DNA of 64,000 nt, from assembly GCA_027924585.1 (NCBI GenBank), contig BSBM01001383.1, forward strand, positions 310,001 to 374,000. Direction: 5' to 3'. The notes beneath the pieces are model-generated. The model was not told where the DNA came from. It saw nothing but the letters and a program-made list of their open reading frames with translations, and ran no database searches. A program made the position numbers and the translations under genes. The stretch comes from Larix kaempferi. Lineage: Eukaryota; Streptophyta; Pinopsida; Pinales; Pinaceae. Positions 1 through 11,546 of this stretch are shown piece after piece. Within the stretch, counting starts at the first letter, position 1. Every line of letters starts with the position of its first letter.

Positions 1-1168
1 CGTGTTTTGTTATGGTATACTTATCTCAATGGACCCTACTTCCCCGAGTCATCCAAAAGGTCACATGATCCTCATCCTTGTCATCCCTTATCGTTCGCCA
101 TGTATTCCACATCACCCAATGTCAGCTAGGTGGTCAAGTCTATAGGTTGTGCATAGCAGTTCAGTCTTTTGGATGTGGTGGGCCCACCTTACCTGGGGCC
201 TTGTATTTTTCGACATTTATTGCAGTTTTTTATCACCATATTATTATCATGTTGTTTAGTAATGTACTAACTTGTATAAGGAAGCCTTTCGCTTCATGAT
301 CGCATACAGGTATTCAGCTAGCACCAGTATTGACCGGATTTGACTTGGTTAAACTAGGTTGACCAGGCCAAAAATGGGCCCAAAAAAATGTTGCGACCGG
401 AATTTGATTTTGGTCACTTATTATCTACAGGGGACCCATATGAGCCTCCAAGTTGCAGAATGCAAAAAGATCGAGGCGTTTGTGAGATTTTTAATTATTA
501 CTGGTCATTAATGACCTGTTTTAATTAAAAATCATGGATTTTGGGCAAATAGTGCCTAAGTGATGGATCGGGGTCGTTCGAGTGGTCATTCCTACTATTT
601 TTGGGGTCCACGATCACATTGCAGCAGACGGTTCGGCAATCCGAGCACTAAAAGTGGGTCAAAATCCCAAATTTCATCTTCAACCATATAAACCAGCAAA
701 AATTACATGGAAAATCAAAAAATTGACAAAGGCAACTATAGCAATTGGCAAAAATCAATGGCTAGCAAATAAAAGGGTGAGTCCTAAGGTAAATTGGTAA
801 TGTTTGACATTATATTTTGTGTTGTGGGGCCCTCATTTTCCCAGCTCACCATGAGGGGCGAATTTGCCCATAGGGGGCGTTTTTCCACTTAGCAAAACTC
901 ATAATTTTGATGATATATTGTATTGGGATCTTAGTATAGTGGTATGGGGGGCTAAAACAGCCCATAGGCACCCCCCAACCACCAATGTATTAGTTTTATG
1001 GGCCCCACGAGTTGGCCCTGTTATCACCTATTTTGTACTGTAGTTGGATTATCTGAAGAGCCGCCATTTGACAAACATGATGAATGTTTGTACTCCAATG
1101 TATCAGATGATCCAACATTTGTGCCTAGCCAGTTTTGGCTAGTAAGTTTTGTTTTTCAGTCAACATGA

Positions 1169-1182
1169 CCATGGCCCCATGG
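1169..1182. repeat. CCATGG-CC-CCATGG inverted repeat near LTR 5' end
   Basis: This short perfect inverted repeat (CCATGGCCCCATGG) lies about 150 bases inside the LTR. It recurs at the same place in the other A copies that keep the 5' end (for example near 10000, 13030, 21843, 27012, and reversed near 31950, 49955 and 51860). It is followed by GGGTTTGTAATAAAGTGTG. Its role is unknown. Confidence 0.7.
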
Positions 1183-2991
1183 GGTTTGTAATAAAGTGTG
1201 CTAGTAGGATTCTGAGTGTCTCGGTTCCCCATGACTTGATTAAGCAACTAAGGTATTCCAGGGAGTTTTTTCCCTTGTCAATTATACTTTGCCTATAGCC
1301 AAGCTATAATCAATGAGGTTTTCTCCCGCTTCCTCCAAAGCTGGAATGCCCGATTTTGAAAATTTTAGCCATGGGGGGTTATTAGAGTCCAACTGATGTA
1401 TATAAGCCTACTAGACACTATTCGAATAGGTGTTGGTCATGTCCTAAGTCCCTAGGACCCTCAGAAAAAATTTCGAAAAAATTTTACCGGGTCCATCGGA
1501 TTTGGGATTTTAATTATTTTTAAATTTGTAATAAATTTCTCTATAGTTTAAATGGAGAAATTTCAATTTGTAATATGTCAGTCATCCATGATCCGAATTC
1601 GATGATTGAAGGCTCCAACCTTAAGCCAAAAATCATTCATGATCCCCGGACCAGCTAACCCTAAATTTCAGACAATTATTTGGCCTCATAATTAATATTT
1701 TCTCAAAAAATCAAAAAATGAAAAATATTAATTAAAATAATTAGAAAATAATAAATTGGAGATAAATCAATTCTCTCAAAAAATGCCAAATTGAATAAAG
1801 TAAAAGTCAAAATGACATGGCAGGAGACATTTAAGATGATTGCAATCAACTCCAGGTAAGTTCAGTCAGCAATCGGAGCACTGGGAGTGATTTTTAGTCA
1901 AAAATTTTGCCCTCCTCAAGCATGCTTACGTTTTTGTGATTTGGCAATTGTTTATTGGTTGGGTGGAGTTCACAAGGCTTGGGGCTGGGTGCTGTTATCA
2001 CATATATAGTAGCCGGGCTACCATACATTATTTTTCTCATTCCAGTACACTATTCAGCCAGTTCCCTTGCATTTGAGATGCTGAGATGAGCATCTATATT
2101 GGATCACTATCAGATTGTGGACAGCAGTTGTATTCCCCATGCCATGACTGAGTTTCAGGACACTCAGAGAGATGACCGATATAGCCATTATATCATTGGT
2201 ACAGAGCAGACAGTAGTGCCCAGAGCTACAGCAGCAGTCTCAGAGGACAGATGATGGTACAGGTTGATGAGCTTTCAGGTATATGACTCAGCAGGTATAT
2301 CATGGTATTATGGTTAGATTGCTTTTATACTTATTCTTATAGCATGTCTTAGCACTTAGTGTCATGATCTGGCGATCATATAGATATTTGGACCTGGTTG
2401 ACCTATTATATATATATTACTGTCCCTACTCAGACTTAGAAGTTCACTATTCATACTCATTGGTACATACCCTCCTTAGGGAGAATAGAGGTGATCATTC
2501 AACCATACCTTGGCTTGCTAGTGTTGGCTTCATCTTTTCATTGCCTTCATCCATCCATGGCCCACCTTTTAGATTATCACCCTGACTTACTACTTGACTA
2601 GTGGCATGGAGGACCTTTCCCCACTGTAGCCTCTGTATTGGATGAGCTTCCCTGTTTATTGTGTCTCGGCTCTGAGTTGGTGACAAAACTTACCTATGGT
2701 GAGTTGGAGTTCCTTGTGAATTCCCCCTAGTCATTAAAGTTGTGTTGGCTAAACCTGAAACTTTTAGTGCTGCCATGAATACAAAATCTGGAAAAATGAA
2801 ATGCTATATCTTGTATGTGAAAGAAATGCCAATTGAAAATGGCCATGAAAAATAAAATGTTATATCTTTTGGAAAAATAAATACCTAGGTAAACAAGTTG
2901 TCCATGACACACCTAGAAGTGCTCAGGTAAACAAGTGCCTTAAAAACACACCTGCAGCAGAAAGCCTAAAAATAAATGTAAATCTATGCAA

Positions 2992-3007
2992 TGTGTTTGT
3001 AAACACA
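2992..3007 (+). repeat. TGTGTTT-GT-AAACACA hairpin of family B
   Basis: This is a perfect 7-bp inverted repeat with a 2-base loop. Related hairpins recur once to three times in B2, B3, B4, E and F at the corresponding place, with changed loops and some paired changes in the stem. Confidence 0.6.
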
Positions 3008-4540
3008 CATAGATCAAGGCTATGGAAACTTCAGGCCCAAAAAGCAATGGAACTTAAATGTTATATCTAAACAATTGCTGGCCTTGTTTGTATTATGGAT
3101 TGTGCGCATCTGTGAAGGTGAATAAACCCTCTTTAAACAACTCATCCATTTGTGAGACACCGCCATTCCCTGTGTTATTGCTCATTCAGTTTATACTATG
3201 GTGTGTATTCCCTTTCCCTTGCCAAAGTGTCACAAAGTCAAGTCAGTCAAGTCATCCCTTAGCCTAGCCAGTTATTTCAGCCTTCACCCTTCACTAGCAA
3301 ATTGATCACAACTATGAAGTGAGTATGGTCCTGAAAGTCTAGTCTGAGTAATAATAATAATTAACGACACTATATATTTGGATTTAGATCGCCAGTCATG
3401 ATTACTCTGTGTTATAATTGTTATTCGAATAAGTTGTAGAGCATGTATTAACCTTGACACCTTGCAGCAGCTATGGATGATGGTCTGAGTTGTATTTGGT
3501 CTTGGTTAGACCTAGTTTGACCATGGAGGACCATGGGACATGAGATGTTGGACCTTATGATGATATGGATAGATGATATATGGTCTATGTACACATACAG
3601 GATGATTCTATGCAGCAGCTACAGGGTTATGATGATGATTCTTGGGATACAACAGTGTTTGGTCATTTACAGATCATTATTATTGGCCTTGTTCCGGTAC
3701 ATTGGATATTTATTTTGATCATGCAGAGATTCATATGGTGTATGAGTACACATCTTGGATGGATTTGGACCTTCTGAGTCCAATGGGACAGTTTGTTTTC
3801 ACTTCCGGGCACTTACAGTGATGATTTAGCCTCAGTAGGCTGTCCTAGTGCAGTTTTGGTCTGTTGGAGGCCCTGTCGGAGCAGAGATGACTTTTATCCG
3901 GTTGACCTAGGGCGCTGATGATGGAGGGGGTGGTCCAGCCACTTGTTTTTACCATATTACCCCCCCTCCCGGACACATTGGTGCCCTCACCTTGACAGCG
4001 CCATCACTCCAGGAGGCTGTTTGGGCAGTTTCACGTTTCCCGAGGCATTTCAGGATTGGTAGAAATGGCTATTGAGGAAATCGATTTGGGCTACTGAGGC
4101 AAAGTTATGGCATGGGATGATCAGTGATGATAGATCGGGGTCTTCCACACCTTCTCCAGCAGTTTCAGCTTCATCGGGGCCCGCATCCATCACTTATGGT
4201 ACTTTCTGTGGATTTTTGAGGTCTTTTGAGGACCACGACTTCACTAGGGAGGCACGATTTGGTACTTTCATGATTATTTATTGGTTATTGTGCCATGGGG
4301 ATTGACCAAGGAGGGATAAAATTACCCCTTGGACCCACCATGAGCCTCTTATGATATTTTGTCATCATGATTTGGTGGGATTCCCCTCTCCTAGGGCGAC
4401 TTTGTCCACTTATGTTATATTTTATGTGTGATCCATGTATTATGTTGTTGAGCTCATCTCAACCATTGATTAGACATTTGTATCTTTTAATCTTAGCCAC
4501 TCATTCAAAAAGTGGTTAGGGTTTTGGTGCCTCTCCTTCC

Positions 4541-4548
4541 TATTTAAA
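4541..4548 (+). promoter_or_regulatory. Predicted LTR promoter, TATA box of B1
   Basis: TATTTAAA lies inside an inverted repeat, CTCTCCTT before it and AAGGAGAG overlapping its 3' side. The same layout is kept in B2 and, with changes, in B3 and B4. Transcription would start about 30 bases downstream, near the 'cctctcattgtaagg' sequence. The call rests on motif and conservation only. Confidence 0.6.
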
Positions 4549-6655
4549 GGAGAGAGCCTCTCATTGTAAGGGGTCTTTGGCTCTTGGATTATTGGTATAG
4601 AAAAATATTCTTGTGGAAATTCTTGTGGTCTCCTTTGCATCTGGTGTTCTTAGATGGTGATTGGAAAGTCTATTGCAACCTAGCATTTGGAAATTGTGGT
4701 AAGATCTATCTTGTTTGGAAATCATTGTTTGTCTACAGGAGGGCGACTTCAACAAGGGCGATTTTGCAAGGCTTCTTCAAATCGACTTTCTTGGCATTCG
4801 CTTGTATCAGGGGGTTATCATTAGTATCATTGTGATCTATGCTATCTTTCTGTTACTTCTTTTGTGGCATTAGTCCTATCTCTTGATGCATCAAATCTGA
4901 TATTGTTGACGTTTGTTGTGTAGGAGAGAGGGCGCATTGGCTTCTCGGACCAAATCGATTTGCATAGAAATTACCTCAAAGCTTCCAAATTGATCGGGAT
5001 TGCATAGATCATCATCATCAAGGCATCTACAAGGTTATCCAGGTAAGATCCACAGGTTTGTTTCTCTTTCCTTTATCCAATCCATTGACATAACTCATAA
5101 ATTGTTAAAACCCTAAATATTTCAAAACCCCCATTTTACATTTTCTCAGATCTACTTAGATCTAGTGGGTTGTTGGGCATGATATTGAAAACCCACCTCT
5201 ATAGCATCCACGGCATCCCGGATCTATAGTTTGGTGAGGATTGGCTTCCGTTTGACCCCTCTCCCAAGCCAACTTAGCTTCTCCCAAGGAAGGCGCACTT
5301 CACCATTTGAGCAAGTTGACCTAGATCTAGGTGATGGGTGTTTGAGATTCCACTTGATTTGACATCTACACATCAAATAACATACACCCAGGTTGTCCCT
5401 TTCTTGAAATTCACCTTGTGGGCCCCATTCCACATTTTAAGGGATTTAATCCCCATTTTGGACCACTTGGAACACTTAAACTCAGATCTACAAAGATCTA
5501 ACCGGTGGATTGCCACAAAATTATAGATCCATACTCCTACCTGACCGATCTGCTAGGATCTAAAGTTTGGATGCCATCCGACATGATTTGACCCACCTAA
5601 ACCCCAATTTAAGCCTCCTTGGGTAAAGTCGCACCACCTTGGAGAAGTGAGTTCACTCACTTCTAGGAACTGGGTACTTGAGATTATTGCAAATCTGAAA
5701 CTGGAATAATTCAAAACCTAGGTCTAGACTGTCACTTTGTCAAATCTTGCCTTGGGGACTGCATTCCTTGTTTTAAGGGATTGTGGTCCACTTGGGTCAA
5801 ACCTAGATCTAGACACATTTAACCATCAAGACCTATACTGTCCACTTATCTCATGTTGTAGGAGTCCTAAACCATAAGTCAACCCCACTTTGACTCCACT
5901 TCCCAATTCCCAAGGCACTGGTTTCTCTACAGGGTAATTCAACTTTCCTAGATTGTTGGATTGACTTGTGGTTTGACCTATGCATGGTAAACTATACCTT
6001 TGAAGACATCATGAACCATGGTCAAACTTGTCTCATGTACTAGCTAGCCCCAATACAACCCTTAACTATCCTGCATTGGACACGGTTTCCAAGGCAGTGG
6101 ATCTTTTGACATTGAACTAGTACACTAGCCCTAGATCTCACTACAAACATTATAAGTCACTCTTACATTCAACTATGAACCAAAGCTATACCTATTGAAA
6201 CCCCTTACTTAGCTTGTGACTTCATCCTTAGGTCTAGGATAAACCATACACCTAACTTCACCTGGAAATATCTTGATTTGGTGTCTTGGTTTTGATCTCT
6301 CCTGTCGGGAGTAGATCGGGTCTCCCCCTTTGTTGTCTGGGCTAGATAACATAAAGCGAAGGTTGCCTCGACTGGCGTGACAACCATACATATTGGAGGT
6401 CGAGGTGATCGTGGTTGCACCTTTTGAGTTGCCCTTCCCTATTGCCATCCATGACTGGATCTATCCATAGGGGTAACTACAGTTTAGGTGATAACAGGTG
6501 CCTTGCCTAGGTGGAGGCCATCTCACCCCCCTCCTACCTTCCAACACCCAGTTAGCTCATAAATCAAGCTTATGTGCCCTCTTGCCATTGGAAAACTCGA
6601 ATTGCTTGGCTCTCTCTATGCCAATTCGTTTTAGGGTTTTGATCATTAGTTTTTG

Positions 6656-6662
6656 TATAAGA
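6656..6662 (+). promoter_or_regulatory. Predicted TATA box of A1
   Basis: TATAAGA stands at the place where other A copies have TATATAA or TATAAAG, upstream of the conserved 'cctcattcttcatggag' and 'gactttggaggtc' sequences. Confidence 0.5.
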
Positions 6663-8383
6663 GGAGGGCATTGCCTCCTCATTCTTCATGGAGATTTTGA
6701 GCATGAACACTCTGCCAAAATATTGTTGTAATATCTGTTTAAAACATTGAATAAAGTTTAGACTTTGGAGGTCCATGCTGGAGCATTTGGGGTGTTCTTC
6801 ACACTATTGGTGATATCTCTTTCATCTTGTTTAATGTTTATGCAATTTCATTATTAGATATATGTTTTAGCTTTGATTAAAAATACATCTTTCGGTTTTT
6901 GTATACTCCATAACAAGGTTTTTGTAGGGGTTTCCCAAGGTGGAGAAAGGCTTATTGATTAAGTCACTCTTTACTTACAGTGGTTCTTGGCACCTAATCA
7001 ATATATCTTGCAGGTCTTCAAGGTCTTCTCTTCATTTCAAGAGAAGAAACGTTTTAAAAGAGACTCGTCTCTTCCTCCATCAACAATCTCTCACTTTCTT
7101 GGTTACTGGTTACTTAAGATCTACCTTCATGCTTTGTGGAAAACCATTGCCTAGCTTGATCCAGAAGTTGAAGTTTGCGTTTAGAGCCTAGAATAGTTTG
7201 CCATCATCCATTCGTTTTTACCCTAGATCTACCTCATCCTCCCATTCGTTTTCCCCCTTCAAAACTTCCCTCATCCATTTATTTTTACCTTCAAGCTTCC
7301 CCTTGTCCTCCATTCGTCCATCTCAAAAAAGCCCTAAAATATACCAAAAACACAAAAAACGATTTGCTTGGGTTAGGTGTTAGTTTCATTCTTAGTTTGC
7401 TTCACATTGTTAGAGTTAGTTATTTAATAGTTAGATCTCCTTTTTGCATTAGTATAGTTTGCACTTGTTAAATTTCTATTTTTACTTAAAAGATAGGCAA
7501 AAATTTTCAAAAAAATTTCAAAATTTTTCATGTTTTAGATCTCATTCCACTGGTCAAACTCGAGGGCGGTTCAAACATTGGACACCTATCCTCTGAATCT
7601 GGGTGCTCTCGACCTATCATCTAAGATGTTGCCAGTATTTTTCCCGTTTGGTTTAACTCTTTTGATATCCTTGGTCTTAGCCTAATAAACAAGATCATTA
7701 GAATATTCAATAAACCAAGATAATTTGCACAACAATCTCACAAACAGTACTTTTTCAAAGACCCACACATTCAGCATCACATTTTTCATTCTTTGACTCC
7801 ATAAGGCACTGGTTATTTAAAGCTTGTATTTTGATCAGGACCATTTGTCCTTGTGGTTATTTTATCTTGTGAAGGCTTCATCTGAGTATCAAATCTTGAA
7901 ACGTACTGTAAATCTTGTTATCTCATTTAGCAACGTGGATTGCATTCTTATCTTGTGTTTATCTCATTTATAAATTGGTCTCATCATAATAACTCCTAAG
8001 CAACACCCATCCACATCATACCATACACTTAAAAACTTATAAAACATAAGGGCCTTAGTGAAACTCTTTGTAGGGACTACCCCCCTTGGCTTCGTTAGGA
8101 GTTAGCCTAAACGAAGGAGCTAGGATTCAGGTGACAGTACCTGGCTCATTGCTTGCCCCCAAGGCCACACCTCTCCCCACTTCCAGTGAGGGAGACAGCT
8201 TTCGAAAGATTTCCGCTGCTGGTGTGCAATCTGGCGGACAACAGGACCCACCTCCACAAGTGTGCTACACATGGGCAATTCGCAGCCCCACTAGGAGAGA
8301 TCTCCTCCATTCGTTTTTTATGGTTGGGGATTGATCCCAGCCCTCCATTCTTGAGGGAATAGGGTTTGAGATTGAGCCATTCT

Positions 8384-8390
8384 CTATAAG
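8384..8390 (+). promoter_or_regulatory. Predicted TATA box of C1
   Basis: CTATAAG is followed by 'agaaggcactcacc'. Its position relative to the element's right end (about 1.4 kb) is similar to that in families B and D. Confidence 0.4.
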
Positions 8391-9765
8391 AGAAGGCACT
8401 CACCCATTGTACACTTCTTCTTGGCATTCTAGACACTTGACATTGAGATTATAAAGAGACATTCTTACTGAGTTACTTGTGATTTTGGAGTAGGATTCTT
8501 CTTGTGTTGATTGAGATCATATTTCTGATGCATTGCTGAGTTATTTGTGGTGTCCCCATCTCTCCTTGAGCATTTCGATTTGCAGGTGAAGCTGGCCACT
8601 GGAGGAAAACGCAGCACCTGAGCCAACAGCTCCTTGCTAGCGTTTCTCTTCGGGATTTCAACAGGGAAGTGAATTTGCTTTGTTGCTATTTGCTTTACTC
8701 ATTATTTGTCATTTCATTTGCTGGTTTATTATTGTTATTTGCCATAGAAACTGACTTCATCTTCTCTTTGGCAAGTACAAGAAAAACGCACTAGCTCACT
8801 GGCTGCTCCAAAAATGCAAAGGGAAAACACACTTCAGCTCAACACTTGATCTTCAGGGTTTGTCTTCAGCACGGGGACATCTTCATCTCCATTATCCAGG
8901 TACGGGATTTCTTCTTGTTTCTCATAATCTCTCTTTCACTGTTGATGTTAAGCTGCAACCATAAATAAAAAACCCTGAAAATTAATAACAAACCCTGAAA
9001 ATTAATAACTTAATTTCCAACCGTAGAAACTTCATTTTTATTGCAAACCCGTTTCTTATTTGAGCCTAATAGCTTAAATCTTAAGTTTGAAGCATTTCCG
9101 ACTCCATTAACCCACACTTTACGCACTGGTCTACCTGGCAAAAATGCCCCACCTAGGGCGTTTTTCTCTCTTGCTGGTTTGGGTCACTTTGGGGTTCTGG
9201 GTACTCTTGATTTTGTTTTGTCTCGCCCTTTCATTACTAAAAATCAAGTTGCCATTTGCTAGAAGTCATTTTAATCACATTTTACTCGTTGCCCTAGGTC
9301 CATTTTTGCATTATTTAACTATCTTTCCTGGGCAGATATTCTATCTTTCAACTTCTAGCTTAACGATTGTCCCTTGCTTGTTTCAGCCATAAAATTATTA
9401 ATCTAACTCATTAAATTCACCATATTTAATCGCTGGTCACATTTGATATCACTCTCATTTTCCATTCGCATCCAGTCAATGGCTGAAATTTAGCTTAGGA
9501 CCCTTTTACACTCATTCCCTCTCTTTACCTCTTTCTACCTTTTGGATTTGGGTGTGTTTTGTCTCTCGACCATACCTGGTTGAGCGGGGTCTCCCCCTTG
9601 ACTTGGCTTTGAGCCTCATCTAAAGTGACTGCAGCCTTGTCCGGTGTGACTTTTGTCACTTGGATAGAGGACCTGGCTGCTGTTGGTTACACCTTCCTAG
9701 TTTCTCATCCTCTACCATCCCTATTGGGACATCCCTCTATAGCAACTAGAGGTTGTGTGATAACA

Positions 9766-9849
9766 AATGTCATGCACCATTTCATAGTCATAGCAGTCAT
9801 TAGGAAATCCACGGATTTTTGAGAAATCCAGCCCGCAGTTGGAGCCAGA
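9766..9849. other. Short unassigned stretch between C1 and A2
   Basis: These 84 bases lie between the right end of C1 and the left end of A2 and match none of the element families here. They may be original host sequence. The five bases before A2 are CCAGA, which are not repeated at A2's right end. Confidence 0.4.
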
Positions 9850-10364
9850 TGTTACCAACTTATTTGTACCATAGTTGGATTATCTGAAGAGCCGCCATTT
9901 GACAAACATGATAAGTGTTTGACTCCAGTGTATCAGATGATCCAGCATTTGTGACTAGCCAGTTTTGGCTAGCCTGTTTTGTTTTTTGAGTCGACATGAC
10001 CATGGCCCCATGGGGTTTGTAATAAAGTGTGCTAGTAGGATCTGAGTGTCTCGGTTCCCCATGACTTGATTAAGCAACTAAGGCATTCTAAGGAGTTTTT
10101 TCCCTTGTCAATTATACTTTGCTTATAGCCGAGCTATAATCGATGAGGTTTTCTCCCGCTCCTCCAAAGCTGGAATGCCCAATTTTGAAAATTTTAGCCA
10201 TGGGGGGTTATTAGAGTCCAATTGATGTATATAAGCCTACTAGACACTGTTAGAATAGGTGTTGGTCATGTCCTACGTCCATAAAACCCTCTGAAAAAAT
10301 TTCAAAAAAATTTTACCGGGTCTGTCGAATTTGGGTTTTTAATTATTTTTTAAAAATTTAATAA

Positions 10365-10391
10365 ATTTCTCTATAGTTTAAATAGAGAAAT
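10365..10391 (+). repeat. U3 hairpin 1 of family A (ATTTCTCTAT...ATAGAGAAAT)
   Basis: A 10-bp inverted repeat with a 7-base loop. It is present in all A copies that retain this part of the 5' region, for example near 1540, 13385, 22195, 27380 and reversed near 49575. It is the first of three AT-rich hairpins within 250 bases. Confidence 0.7.
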
Positions 10392-10520
10392 AATAATTTG
10401 TAATATGTCAGTCATCCGAGATCCGAATTTGATGATTGAAGGCTCTAACCTTAAGCCAAAAATCATTCATGATCCCCGGTCCAATTTATCCTAAGTTTCG
10501 GATGTCAGCTAGGCCTCATA

Positions 10521-10564
10521 ATTAATAATTTCTCAAAAAACCCAGTTACAGAGAAATTATTAAT
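10521..10564 (+). repeat. U3 hairpin 2 of family A (ATTAATAATTTCTC...)
   Basis: A 14-bp inverted repeat ATTAATAATTTCTC / GAGAAATTATTAAT with a 16-base loop. In A1 and A4 the left arm reads ATTAATATTTTCTC and the right arm is altered to match in part (AATATTAAT), which suggests that pairing is retained. Confidence 0.65.
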
Positions 10565-10580
10565 TAAAATAATAAAATTT

Positions 10581-10617
10581 ATTATTTTGGAGATAATCCA
10601 AATCTCTCCAAAATAAT
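10581..10617 (+). repeat. U3 hairpin 3 of family A (ATTATTTTGGAGA...)
   Basis: The arms ATTATTTTGGAGA and TCTCCAAAATAAT (13 bp) are separated by about 11 bases. The hairpin is also found in A3, A8, A5 and A7, and in a shorter form in A1, A4 and A6. Confidence 0.65.
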
Positions 10618-11196
10618 CCAAATGGAATAAAATAAAAGGCTAGTTGGCATGGCACCTGGGATTAAAGATGATTCCAATCAACTTCACTGAGCTTCAGTCA
10701 ACTATACAGTCAGCACAAGTCAAAACTCTTCAAGTGAATCCGCCCTCCATGCATGCAAAGTCGAATTGGTGATGTGGAGTTCATATTAAATGAGTTTTGG
10801 TTGGTATGGAGTTGCATTAAATGGGAGTGGGGGCGCCTTGCCTAGGTGGAGGCCACCTCCCACTCCGAACTACCAAGATTGCAATAAAAGATATCCTAAA
10901 CTCCAAGCACCTACCATATTGCTCAGGTCATACCTCTTTGAAGCTCGAGTTTACCACATGGCATTTGATTTTTGGGTGGGAGATACTTCCAATGTGGAGA
11001 TGAGGGGCGCCTTGCCTAGGTGGAGGCCACCTTCTTATCTCATTAAATGAAACTCGACTTGTTTGGTAGAGATCAACTCCAAACTCGGCATTGACTTGGT
11101 GTGATTGAAGTTTAGATTGAAATTCGACTTGTGTTAGGTGCTATTGGCTCCATTCAAGCCAATTCGAATTAGGGTAGGCTAGCTCTTGTGTTTTGC

Positions 11197-11204
11197 TATA
11201 TAAT
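11197..11204 (+). promoter_or_regulatory. Predicted TATA box of A2
   Basis: TATATAAT lies 1.35 kb into the LTR and is followed by 'gaggctctttttcctcattcc'. The sequence and spacing match A5 and A6 on the opposite strand. Confidence 0.6.
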
Positions 11205-11262
11205 GAGGCTCTTTTTCCTCATTCCTCAAGGAGTTTTGGGCATAGAAACTCTGGTGAAAATC

Positions 11263-11546
11263 GTAAGCTCTTTGATTAATAATATATTTTGAGACTTTGG
11301 AGGTCATTTGATTGGGTTTCTTGGCATTGTGTCTTCATCTCATATGAAGTAATATCTCTCTCACCCTACCCTTATTTGCAATTTTGATTATTATGCTTAT
11401 TGAGGACTAACAATCTAGTACTTAGGCTTTTAATCTCTTGCTTTAAGTGTTTGTGTTTTCAGGGAATTCATCTATTGAGAGCTCTTGGCATCTAATACCT
11501 TCACCGTTCGAGTGTTCCATTTTTTCTTTAATATTTTGTTTTGCAG
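11263..11546 (+). other. Possible leader intron in A2 R-U5
   Basis: A GTAAGC donor-like site about 60 bases after the TATA box is followed 284 bases later by a pyrimidine-rich acceptor, ATTTTGTTTTGCAG. A3 has the same pair 279 bases apart (14412 and 14690). The acceptor is also recognisable in A1 (7013) and A4 (23224). This is motif and conservation evidence only; splicing is not shown. Confidence 0.35.

Larger units (their letters stand above)
1993..6496 (+). mobile_element. B1: complete family B solo LTR (4504 bp)
   Basis: The unit starts TGTTATCACATATATAG and ends TTTAGGTGATAACA, so the outer 9 bases form an inverted repeat. The perfect 5-bp target duplication GGTGC lies at 1988-1992 and 6497-6501. 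Removing it restores an A-type sequence that runs into 'cttgcctaggtggaggcca'. A TATA box at 4541-4548 splits it into about 2.55 kb of U3 and 1.95 kb of R-U5. There is no second LTR, primer-binding site or gag-pol frame, so it reads as a solo LTR. A 77-codon frame at 4072-4305 is shared with B2 but broken in B3, so I do not call it a gene. Confidence 0.88.
1019..8243 (+). mobile_element. A1: family A solo LTR interrupted by B1, with internal deletion
   Basis: The unit starts TGTTATCACCTATTTTG and ends GGCGGACAACA. The flanking 5-mers are GGCCC (1014-1018) and GGACC (8244-8248), a target duplication with one mismatch. B1 is inserted at 1993. Net length without B1 is about 2.7 kb, against 4.1-4.6 kb for other A copies. 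The shortfall is mostly one deletion near 7548 that joins the sequence after the 'agatctc' motif to the 'actcgagggcgg' motif and removes the hairpin-rich region. Non-coding; the short frames are not conserved. Confidence 0.8.
1..9765 (+). mobile_element. C1: giant LTR-like element, 5' end outside window, interrupted by A1
   Basis: The unit is seen as 1-1018 and 8249-9765 on either side of A1. Its right end is GTGTGATAACA at 9765. The last 250 bases resemble the B-family end (GGTCTCCCCCTT, then a TGATAACA terminus), so I infer a related LTR family. A TATA-like CTATAAG lies at 8384-8390. A pyrimidine-rich stretch ending TTTGCAG at about 8586 looks like a splice acceptor. No long open frame is present. 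The left end is not in the window, so no target duplication can be checked. Its identity as an LTR rests on the shared terminus and promoter layout. Confidence 0.55.

Noticed and set aside
4072-4305. 77-codon frame in B1 with a near-identical frame in B2 (minus strand 43577-43810)
   Set aside because: B1 and B2 are close copies, so similarity is expected. B3 has in-frame stops, and the frame lies upstream of the predicted TATA box.
1993-6496. Reading A and B units as DNA transposons because of terminal inverted repeats TGTTATCACC/GGTGATAACA
   Set aside because: TG...CA ends, 5-bp target duplications, an internal promoter with long downstream region, and no transposase favour solo LTRs, though the long inverted ends remain unusual.
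8086-8334. Frame starting MASLGVSLN at the 3' end of A1, also in A2 at 21272
   Set aside because: It begins with TTG rather than ATG, and frames diverge downstream between copies. It reflects the conserved LTR end.
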